DNA of 12,874 nt from Anaerolineae bacterium (lineage in GTDB: Bacteria; Chloroflexota; Anaerolineae; JAFGEY01), in the NCBI GenBank assembly GCA_016929775.1, contig JAFGIE010000139.1, positions 1 through 12,874 of the forward strand, given 5' to 3'. The notes under the pieces were generated by a model. The model was not told the origin of the DNA, did not search any database, and saw only the letters and a list, made by a program, of their open reading frames with translations. How positions within the stretch are numbered: position 1 is the first letter of the stretch; every line of letters begins with the position of its first letter. This document shows, in pieces, positions 1 to 6,094 of this stretch. Position numbers and translations under genes: made by a program.

Positions 1-1
1 G

Positions 2-1195
2 TACGGTCCGGGCGGCGAGCGGACGGGCATCTCGCCCCGCGTGCCGGAGGCTCAGCTGCCGGTCGTCAAGCGGGTCGTGGACCCGCTGCCGCCGCCGCCG
101 ACTCGCTTGCTCGTTCCGTATGTCCAGCCCGTGCACGACCGGGCAACGATCGAGATCATGCGCGGCTGTACCCAGGGGTGCCGCTTTTGCCAGGCGGGCA
201 TGGTCTACCGTCCCCTGCGCGAGCGCAGCAAGCAAGAGGTCATTCGCGCCGTGGACGAGATCGCCGCTCACACCGGTGACGCTGAGATCGGCTTGGTATC
301 CCTCAGCTCTGCCGACCACTCCCAGATTCGCGAGATGATCGAGGAGATCCTGGACGCGCATCGCCAACCGCGGCTGTCGGTCACGCTTCCCTCGCTGCGG
401 ACCGATGCGTTCTCTGTCGAGCTAGCGCAGCTCTTTCACGGGGTGCGGCGCTCCGGGCTCACCTTTGCGCCGGAGGCGGGGAGCCAGCACCTGCGCGACG
501 TGATCAACAAGAAGGTGAGCGATCGCGATCTGCGGTCGGCGTGTGAAGCCGCCTATGCGAATGGATGGCAGCGCGTCAAGCTGTACTTTATGATCGGCCT
601 GCCGACAGAGACGGACGAGGATGTGCAGGCGATCGTCGACTTGGTCCACAGCGTGCTCGAGATCGGCTTGCGGCACCACGGCAGGAAGGCCAACGTCAGC
701 GTGACGGTGTCAACGCTGGTCCCCAAGCCGCACACGCCCTTCCAATGGCACCCGCTGGTCGACGACGAGACGCTTGCGCGCCGGCAGGGGATCCTCAAGC
801 GCGGTCTGCGCGGCAGGAACGTTCACTTTAGCTATCACGATCCACGCGTCACCTTGCTGGAGGCGGTGATCGCGCGCGGCGACCGCCGTTTGGGAGCGGT
901 GATCGAGCGTGCGTGGCGCGCTGGAGCGCGGTTCGACGCCTGGGACGAGCAGCTACAGTGGCAGGCCTGGCTGGACGCCTTTGCCGCCGAGTCGATCGAT
1001 CCTGCGCTCGAGGCGCGCCGCCCGCGCTCGCTCGATGAGGTGCTGCCGTGGGACCACATCTCTGCTGGCGTTACGAGCGACTACTTGCGCGCGGAGCGAG
1101 AACGCGCTCTGCAGGGGCAGATCACGCGGGACTGCCGCGACGGGTGCACGAACTGCGGCGCGCGTGAGCTGCTGGGCTGCCGGGGGACGCCGTGA
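2..1195 (+). CDS. B12-type radical SAM protein, TIGR03960-like (5' partial)
   Basis: The reading frame is open from base 2, so the gene begins upstream and only the last 397 residues are visible. The radical SAM cluster motif CX3CX2C (GCTQGCRFCQAG) has its cysteines at visible residues 56, 60 and 63 and would bind a [4Fe-4S] cluster that cleaves S-adenosylmethionine. The approach VPYVQPVHDRATIEIMRGC and the following YRPLRERS are typical of the TIGR03960 family, whose N-terminal B12-binding-like domain would lie outside the window. Later family-like blocks include TFAPEAGSQHLRDVINK and LYFMIGLPTETDEDV. The tail carries a second cysteine cluster, CX3CX2CX7C, at visible residues 378, 382, 385 and 393. 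The stop overlaps the next gene's GTG by 4 bases (GTGA), and that next gene is the family's usual partner. The reaction is not known to me. Family identification is confident; function is open. Confidence 0.9.
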   Translation, partial: YGPGGERTGISPRVPEAQLPVVKRVVDPLPPPPTRLLVPYVQPVHDRATIEIMRGCTQGCRFCQAGMVYRPLRERSKQEVIRAVDEIAAHTGDAEIGLVSLSSADHSQIREMIEEILDAHRQPRLSVTLPSLRTDAFSVELAQLFHGVRRSGLTFAPEAGSQHLRDVINKKVSDRDLRSACEAAYANGWQRVKLYFMIGLPTETDEDVQAIVDLVHSVLEIGLRHHGRKANVSVTVSTLVPKPHTPFQWHPLVDDETLARRQGILKRGLRGRNVHFSYHDPRVTLLEAVIARGDRRLGAVIERAWRAGARFDAWDEQLQWQAWLDAFAAESIDPALEARRPRSLDEVLPWDHISAGVTSDYLRAERERALQGQITRDCRDGCTNCGARELLGCRGTP

Positions 1196-1848
1196 GCGAG
1201 CGGACACTGCACCGGCTGCGCATCTTCTATGCGGTGGGCGAGCCGATCAAGTACATCTCTCACCTCGACCTGCTGCGCGCGTGGGAGAGAGCCCTTCGCC
1301 GCGCAGGCGCGCCGCTCGCCTACTCGCAGGGCTTCAACCCCCATCCACGGATCGTGATCGCCATGCCGCTGCCAGTCGGGTGCACTGGCGAGGCGGAGGT
1401 GGTCGACGTCTACATGGACGAGCCACTAGCCGCAGGGACGCTGCTGACCTCCCTGGCGCCGGTCATGCCACCAGGGTTGCAGGCACGCAGCGTGGAGGAG
1501 GTAGCGTTCGACGGTCCTGCGCTGCCCAGCGTGATCTCGAACGCCGTGTACCACATCGAGCTGACGGGCGTTGCTCCTCCCGCCGTGCGGAGGGACGTGG
1601 ATGCGTTCCTTGCGCGCGATGCGTGCATGGTGTCTTTTCGCCGCAAGGCCTTCGACCTGCGTCCCCTGGTGGAGGAGCTGGAGGTCGACGGAGCGGGCGA
1701 CAGCCTGGCGCTGCGTGCTACGCTGGTTCGGCTGCCATCAGGCCGAATCGGGCGACCTGACGTGCTGCTCGACGCGCTGGCGCTTTCGGCGCACGCTCGA
1801 CGTATCCATCGCGTACGTATCGCGTTCGACCTGCCCGAGGAGGGATAG
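1192..1848 (+). CDS. DUF2344 / TIGR03936 radical SAM-linked protein
   Basis: This 218-residue protein starts at GTG inside the stop codon of the radical SAM gene, so translation is probably coupled. Family hallmarks are LRIFYAVGEPIKYISHLDLL near residues 9-28, the block AYSQGFNPHPRI near 43-54, and AMPLPVGCTGEAEVVDV after it. Such proteins occur next to, or fused to, TIGR03960 radical SAM proteins, so they are thought to work with them, but the substrate is unknown. No signal peptide or membrane segment is seen, so it should be cytoplasmic. In many genomes the next genes would be ribonuclease E/G or ribosomal protein genes; here a subtilase follows after 4 bases. Its ribosome-binding site (GAGGAGGG) lies within this gene's last codons. 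Confidence 0.88.
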   Translation: MSERTLHRLRIFYAVGEPIKYISHLDLLRAWERALRRAGAPLAYSQGFNPHPRIVIAMPLPVGCTGEAEVVDVYMDEPLAAGTLLTSLAPVMPPGLQARSVEEVAFDGPALPSVISNAVYHIELTGVAPPAVRRDVDAFLARDACMVSFRRKAFDLRPLVEELEVDGAGDSLALRATLVRLPSGRIGRPDVLLDALALSAHARRIHRVRIAFDLPEEG

Positions 1849-1852
1849 CGCA

Positions 1853-3328
1853 GTGAGGATTCCACGCGTGTACTCGGTGCGCAGTCACCGCGCGCGCGCC
1901 GCCTGGCGGGCAAGCGCAGCGCTGCTCGCCGCCGCGCTGGCGCTCGCATGGACGCTGGGCGCCCTGTCGGCAGGCGCGGCGATGCGGAGCGTGGCGGGGG
2001 ATCGTGGGCACACGGACGTGGCGCACGCGCAGGTGAGCTCGCCGACCGTCGCCATCACGACCTACGTGCCCTTTCTGGCAAAGCACTGCTCGACGCGCGT
2101 GGATCCCAATGACCCACACTATCCCTCCCAGTGGGCGCTGCAGACGGTCGGCGCGCCAGAGGCGTGGGGCCGCACGCGCGGGGATGGCGTGGTGATCGCG
2201 ATCGTGGACTCGGGGATCGACCTGACACACCCTGACCTCGCGCCTGTGCTGTGGACGAACGCCGGCGAGATGCCCGATAACGGGCTTGACGACGACGGCA
2301 ACGGTTACCTGGACGATCTGCACGGCTGGGACTATGTGGAGGGAGATGCTCTACCGGCAGACGAAAAGGGCCACGGCACGCACGTTGCCGGGATCGCCGC
2401 TGCCGCCACGGACAACGCGACCGGCATCGCGGGCATGGGATGGGGGGGCGCGCTGATGGTGGTGCGCGTGCTCGACGAGGAGGGGGAGGGAGACGTCGCG
2501 GACGTCGCGGACGGGATCCGCTACGCCGCGGAGAACGGCGCCCACGTGATCAACCTCAGCCTGGGCGGCAACTCGATCCCGGCGGGCACCGTCGATGCGG
2601 CGGTCGCGTACGCGCAGGGTCTGGGCGTGCTCGTGGTTGCCGCCGCCGGGAACAGCGGATGGTCCGTGCCCTTTTATCCGGCTGCGTACGAGGGCGTGCT
2701 GGGCGTCGGCGCGACGGATCAGCAGGACCTCAAGGCCTGGTTCTCGAACTATGGTTCGTACGTCGACGTCGCGGCGCCCGGCGTGTCCCTGATCAGCACC
2801 TTGCCTGGCGGCTACGGTTGGCTGTCTGGGACCTCGATGGCGGCGCCGATGGTCTCGGGCCTCGCGGCGCTCGTCTGGGGTACCGCGCCCGGCGCATCGT
2901 GGGCGCAGGTGGCGGAAGCGATCTGCGCCGGGGCGGACGACCTGGGCGCTCCGGGCTGGGACAGTTACTATGGGTGGGGGCGGATCGATGCCCTCGGCGC
3001 GCTCGATGCCCTCGCTGCCCTCTCGTCCACCGGCGGGGGGCGCACTGGCGAACGCCTGGCGCCCGCAGTCGGCGCCGAGGGGATGCCCTTCTCCCCTGAG
3101 GGGCAGCGGTTTCGGCCTGGAGAGGTGATCGTGTCGCTGCGAGGCGGCGTCAGCGTACAGGGCGTGGCGGACGCGGAGGTGCGCGTGCTGCGCGCCACCC
3201 GGCAGCCCGGCGTGTACCTGCTTCGCGTGCCGGAGGGGCAGGAGCTACCCACAGCGGAGCGTCTGCGCGAGCGCGCCGACGTCGTGGATGCGTTCCCCAA
3301 CTACATCGTGGTGACGGGCGTGCGCTAA
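1853..3328 (+). CDS. Secreted or anchored subtilisin-like serine protease (S8) with C-terminal propeptide-like domain
   Basis: The GTG at 1853 is chosen because GAGGAGGG lies about 10 bases upstream and the product then begins with a basic stretch and a hydrophobic segment (residues 19-43), a signal peptide or membrane anchor. The frame is open further upstream, but that would run inside the DUF2344 gene. The 491-residue product has a complete S8 catalytic set: Asp119 (AIVDSGIDLTHPDL), His174 (GHGTHVAG), oxyanion Asn267 (AAGNSG) and Ser328 (SGTSMAAPM). An Asp/Asn-rich loop at residues 143-155 is probably a calcium site. The sequence DPNDPHYPSQWALQTVGAPEAW (residues 84-105) normally marks the start of the mature enzyme just after a propeptide. 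Only about 40 residues separate it from the signal segment. After a Gly-rich linker (391-418), residues 419-486 (FRPGEVIVSLRGG to VVDAFPNYIV) resemble the usual N-terminal subtilase propeptide. Only two cysteines are present (79 and 358). Protease identity is very confident; the C-terminal domain reading is inference. Confidence 0.93.
   Translation: MRIPRVYSVRSHRARAAWRASAALLAAALALAWTLGALSAGAAMRSVAGDRGHTDVAHAQVSSPTVAITTYVPFLAKHCSTRVDPNDPHYPSQWALQTVGAPEAWGRTRGDGVVIAIVDSGIDLTHPDLAPVLWTNAGEMPDNGLDDDGNGYLDDLHGWDYVEGDALPADEKGHGTHVAGIAAAATDNATGIAGMGWGGALMVVRVLDEEGEGDVADVADGIRYAAENGAHVINLSLGGNSIPAGTVDAAVAYAQGLGVLVVAAAGNSGWSVPFYPAAYEGVLGVGATDQQDLKAWFSNYGSYVDVAAPGVSLISTLPGGYGWLSGTSMAAPMVSGLAALVWGTAPGASWAQVAEAICAGADDLGAPGWDSYYGWGRIDALGALDALAALSSTGGGRTGERLAPAVGAEGMPFSPEGQRFRPGEVIVSLRGGVSVQGVADAEVRVLRATRQPGVYLLRVPEGQELPTAERLRERADVVDAFPNYIVVTGVR
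2492..2509 (+). repeat. Two tandem 9-bp units inside the subtilase gene
   Basis: The unit GACGTCGCG occurs twice in a row and encodes two Asp-Val-Ala triplets (residues 214-219) in the loop before the helix leading to VINLSLGG. It keeps the reading frame and probably reflects a small duplication; a third partial copy begins with GACGG. Confidence 0.6.
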
Positions 3329-3337
3329 GTCCGGGCC

Positions 3338-3919
3338 TCAGGAGCCGAGGTACGCCAGGGCGGCGCGGAGGCGTTCCTCGATCAGGGTGAGCTCGGGCGG
3401 GACGTGCTGCAGCGCCGACTGCGCCTCGACGACGCTGTAACCGAGGGCGGTCAGCGCCGCGATGACCTCGCTGTCCGCTTCGCTGATCTGTGGAACCGGG
3501 GTGGGGATACCCGATGGCGCCTGGACTTTGTCCTTGAGGTCAAAGATGATCTTTTTGGCGGTCTTGGCGCCGATGCCGGGCACACTCGAGAGGATAGCGC
3601 TCTGCTCCGTGGCGATCGCGCCGCGGATCTCGTCAGCGGTCAACGCCGACAGGACGGAGAGGCCGACCTTGGGGCCCACGCCCGAGACGCCGAGGAGCAG
3701 CTCGAACAGCTGTAGGTCATCCTCGCTCTGGCACCCATACAGCGTGAGCTCTTCCTCGCGGACGTGGAGGTGCGTGTGCAAGGCGATCGTGCTCCCGATC
3801 GGCCCGCAGCGCGCGGCGTAGCTCTCGGGAACGTAGACTCGGATGCCGAGACCGCCGACTTGAACGACGACGAAACCCCGTCCGACTGCCCTTAGATGGC
3901 CCTCAATGCTGGCGATCAT
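3338..3919 (-). CDS. ruvA: Holliday junction branch migration protein RuvA
   Basis: RuvA binds four-way DNA junctions and loads the RuvB motor during recombinational repair. The 193 residues match the usual family length. The N-terminal OB-fold is residues 1-63, starting MIASIEGHL. The acidic-pin region is REEELTLYG (54-62). Two helix-hairpin-helix motifs follow at GVSGVGPKVGLSVLS (77-91) and SSVPGIGAKTAKKI (111-124). A proline-rich linker (about 134-145) leads to the RuvB-contacting C-terminal domain (ADSEVIAALTALGYS). The ribosome-binding site GGAAGGG precedes the ATG. It is the last gene of the ftsK-DUF72-yebC-ruvC-ruvA series, 101 bases after ruvC. No ruvB follows: the convergent subtilase stop is only 9 bases away, so RuvB must be encoded elsewhere. 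Confidence 0.97.
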   Translation of the reverse strand: MIASIEGHLRAVGRGFVVVQVGGLGIRVYVPESYAARCGPIGSTIALHTHLHVREEELTLYGCQSEDDLQLFELLLGVSGVGPKVGLSVLSALTADEIRGAIATEQSAILSSVPGIGAKTAKKIIFDLKDKVQAPSGIPTPVPQISEADSEVIAALTALGYSVVEAQSALQHVPPELTLIEERLRAALAYLGS

Positions 3920-4020
3920 GTTCCCTTCCGTGTCCGCCGTCCGGCCCTCTGCGTGTGGCGGCGCTGTGGCCCGTGCCTGTCTTGCCCACGCCCCTAGGCG
4001 AGCTGTGTGGCCTTCCTTGC

Positions 4021-4524
4021 TCAGCTAGCTCCCGGGCCAACGATGTCGTGCAGGCGTGCACTGTGCAGGTGACAGATGGCGACAGCCAAGCCGTCTGCGG
4101 CATCGTCGGGCTGCGGTACCTCTGCCAGGTCGAGGAGCAGGCGGACCATCTCCTGTACTTGTGACTTGGATGCCTTGCCGTACCCGCTGATCGCCTGCTT
4201 GATCTCCATCGGCTTGTATTCGAACACGGGCAGGCCATGCCGCGCGGCGCCGAGGATCACGACGCCGCGGGCCTGCCCGACGACCAGCGCAGTCGTCACG
4301 TTCCGGCAGAAGAACAGCTCTTCCACCGCGACGGCGTCCGGTCGGTAGTGCGCGAGCAACTGCTCCAGCTGCTGGTCGATCGACAGCAGCCGCGCGGGCA
4401 GCGGCTGCTGAGCTGGTGTGGCGATCGTGCCGTACTCGAGGGAGGACAGCGTCCGGTCGGGGGACTCGCGCACCAGCCCGTACCCCGTGATCGCCAGACC
4501 CGGATCGAGGCCCAGGACGAGCAT
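4021..4524 (-). CDS. ruvC: Crossover junction endodeoxyribonuclease RuvC
   Basis: RuvC is the resolvase that nicks Holliday junctions symmetrically. The 167-residue length is typical. The RNase-H-like catalytic acids are visible: Asp7 in LGLDPGLAITGYG, Glu68 in AVEELFF, and Asp141 and Asp144 in PDDAADGLAVAICH. The segment KPMEIKQAISGYGKASKSQV is also characteristic. Start ATG at 4524 lies 2 bases after the yebC stop, with AGGA a few bases upstream inside the yebC end, so the two are probably coupled. The 101-base gap to ruvA shows no terminator. No key residue is missing, so the enzyme should be active. Confidence 0.97.
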   Translation of the reverse strand: MLVLGLDPGLAITGYGLVRESPDRTLSSLEYGTIATPAQQPLPARLLSIDQQLEQLLAHYRPDAVAVEELFFCRNVTTALVVGQARGVVILGAARHGLPVFEYKPMEIKQAISGYGKASKSQVQEMVRLLLDLAEVPQPDDAADGLAVAICHLHSARLHDIVGPGAS

Positions 4525-4526
4525 GC

Positions 4527-5282
4527 CTAGTCCTGTTCGGCGTACAGCTCGAACAGCTCGTCCGTGATCTCGAGGTTCGAGAAGACGCGCTCCACGTCCT
4601 CGAGTTCGTCGAGGGCGTCGACGAGGGCCATGACTTTGATGCCCTGATCCGGCGCGAGATCGACGGTCGTCTTGGGGATCAAAGAGACCTCAGCTACGTC
4701 GGTCGGGATCCTGGCATCTATGAGCGCCTCCTGCACGCCTTGGAATTCGTGGGTGCCCGAGTAGACCTCGATCATGTCCTCGCCGATGACGACGTCGTCC
4801 GCCCCAGCCTCGACGGCGAGCTCAAAGATCGCGTCGGGGTCGTGCCCGTTCAGTGGGATCGTGATGTAGCCTTTGGACTCGAACATCCAGGCCACACAGC
4901 CGTTCTCGCCGAGGTTGCCATTGTGGCGGCTAAAGATGCGCCGGATGTCGGCGACCGCCCGGTTGCGATTGTTCGTCAGGGCGCGGACCATGACCGCGAT
5001 GCCTCCCGGACCGTAGCCCTCGTAGGTGATCTCCTCAAGGTCATCGCCCTTTTCCAGTCCTGCCCCGCGGCGGATCGATCGCTCGATGTTGTCCTTGGGC
5101 ATGTTGGCTTGCTTGGCCTTGTCGATGATCAGCCGCAGCTTAAAGTTCATCTCGGGGTCGGGACCACCCTCTCGCACCGCGACCTCGATCTCTCGGCCGA
5201 TCTTTGTAAAGATCTTGCCTCGCTTGGCGTCTTCCGCCGCCTTCTTGCGCTTGATGGTCGACCACTTGGAATGTCCAGACAT
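4527..5282 (-). CDS. yebC: YebC/TACO1 family protein
   Basis: The ATG at 5282 starts the family-typical MSGHSKWSTIKRKK and is preceded by GGGAGGA at good spacing. The longer open frame up to 5516 overlaps the DUF72 gene and is rejected. The product has 251 residues, close to the usual 240-250. Typical blocks are KIFTKIGREIEVAVREGGPD (23-42), MPKDNIERSIRRG (61-73), YEGYGPGGIAVMVRALTNN (87-105), and a strongly acidic end. Members were long annotated as transcriptional regulators; TACO1 in mitochondria and later bacterial work point to a role in translation, including at proline-rich stretches. Which role applies here cannot be read from sequence. It lies 29 bases after the DUF72 gene and 2 bases before ruvC, the common yebC-ruvC arrangement. 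Confidence 0.96.
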   Translation of the reverse strand: MSGHSKWSTIKRKKAAEDAKRGKIFTKIGREIEVAVREGGPDPEMNFKLRLIIDKAKQANMPKDNIERSIRRGAGLEKGDDLEEITYEGYGPGGIAVMVRALTNNRNRAVADIRRIFSRHNGNLGENGCVAWMFESKGYITIPLNGHDPDAIFELAVEAGADDVVIGEDMIEVYSGTHEFQGVQEALIDARIPTDVAEVSLIPKTTVDLAPDQGIKVMALVDALDELEDVERVFSNLEITDELFELYAEQD

Positions 5283-5311
5283 AGGCTTGTCCTCCCTGTG
5301 CTCTGTGTACG

Positions 5312-6094
5312 CTATCCCTCGCCAGCGTGCTGGTCGAGGTGCATTCTGATCTGTCGGATCGTGTTGATGGACTGTGCCTGCCAGTGATTGTTGGCAAAGA
5401 CGTACAGGGTCTCGGCCTGAGCGTCCATCTCGCGCAGGCGCGGAACCCACTCGCGCAGTTCCTGGTCGGTATAGGTGTAGTCGTAGCGTTCCCACGCCTG
5501 CTCGTGGCGCCACCACTTTTCGGTGTTCCGTCCGTGGAACCGCACGTACCCGGTCGGCGCGGTGATGAACGCCGTCTGCGGGAGCAGGCCCGGCAGGCGC
5601 GGCATGTCGACGTTACAAAAGCCCGCTTCCCACTCGCGCAGTGCAGCCAGGATGCGCTGCGTGACCCAGCTGCTGTGGCGGAACTCAAACACGTACGGCA
5701 GCCCGGCGAACTGCCTGGCGCAGTGCTGCAAGTAGTAAAAGTTCTCCTTCGTGTTGCGGAAGGAGTAGGGGAACTGGAGGAGTACAGCCCCCAGCTTGTT
5801 CCCTTCTTCGAGCGCCGCGAGCGCCGTGCGGAAATGGGTAAAGACGATCGGATCTCCGGTCCGGTTGTGGGTCATGTCCTGGTGTGCCTTGGCGGCGAAC
5901 CGGAAATCGTCAGGCGTCTGCTCGGCAAGCTTGCGCAGCTGCGCCGCGGTCGGCAGCCGGTAGTAGGTAAAGTTCAGCTCAACCGCCCGGAACTCGGTGG
6001 CATAGTAGGCCAACCAGCTCCCGCGCGGCACATTCGCAGGGTAGTAGATGTGCCGCCAGTCGTCATAGCTGTAGCCGCTCGTGCCCAGGTACAT
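5312..6094 (-). CDS. DUF72 (YecE-like) TIM-barrel protein
   Basis: Start ATG at 6094 overlaps the ftsK stop by one base (TGATG), and the AGGTGA upstream is better spaced for it than for the alternative GTG at 6097. The 260-residue product shows the DUF72 signature from the start: GTSGYSYDDW (4-13), YYATEFRAVELNFTYYRLP, then FRFAAKAHQDMTH, LGAVLLQFPYSFR, YVFEFRHSSW (134-143), YVRFHGRN (183-190) and YVFANNHWQAQSINT. These strand-end blocks line the barrel mouth in this family. The biochemical activity of DUF72 proteins is not established. No signal peptide is seen. Its tight placement between ftsK and yebC-ruvC-ruvA suggests expression with DNA-processing genes, but that is association only. 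Confidence 0.93.
   Translation of the reverse strand: MYLGTSGYSYDDWRHIYYPANVPRGSWLAYYATEFRAVELNFTYYRLPTAAQLRKLAEQTPDDFRFAAKAHQDMTHNRTGDPIVFTHFRTALAALEEGNKLGAVLLQFPYSFRNTKENFYYLQHCARQFAGLPYVFEFRHSSWVTQRILAALREWEAGFCNVDMPRLPGLLPQTAFITAPTGYVRFHGRNTEKWWRHEQAWERYDYTYTDQELREWVPRLREMDAQAETLYVFANNHWQAQSINTIRQIRMHLDQHAGEG

Noticed and set aside
909..1760. Long open frame (283 codons) on the + strand across the radical SAM and DUF2344 genes
   Set aside because: It crosses two real genes in a shifted frame and is Arg/Ser/Ala-rich with no motifs.
1571..1852. Upstream extension of the subtilase reading frame
   Set aside because: It lies wholly inside the DUF2344 gene, and the GTG at 1853 has a good ribosome-binding site followed by a signal-like segment.
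3920..4020. Possible small gene or RNA element between ruvC and ruvA
   Set aside because: No start with a good ribosome-binding site and no convincing hairpin or terminator were found; it looks like plain spacer.
5283..5516. Upstream extension of yebC
   Set aside because: It overlaps the DUF72 gene in another frame, and the family-typical MSGHSKW start with a strong ribosome-binding site is at 5282.
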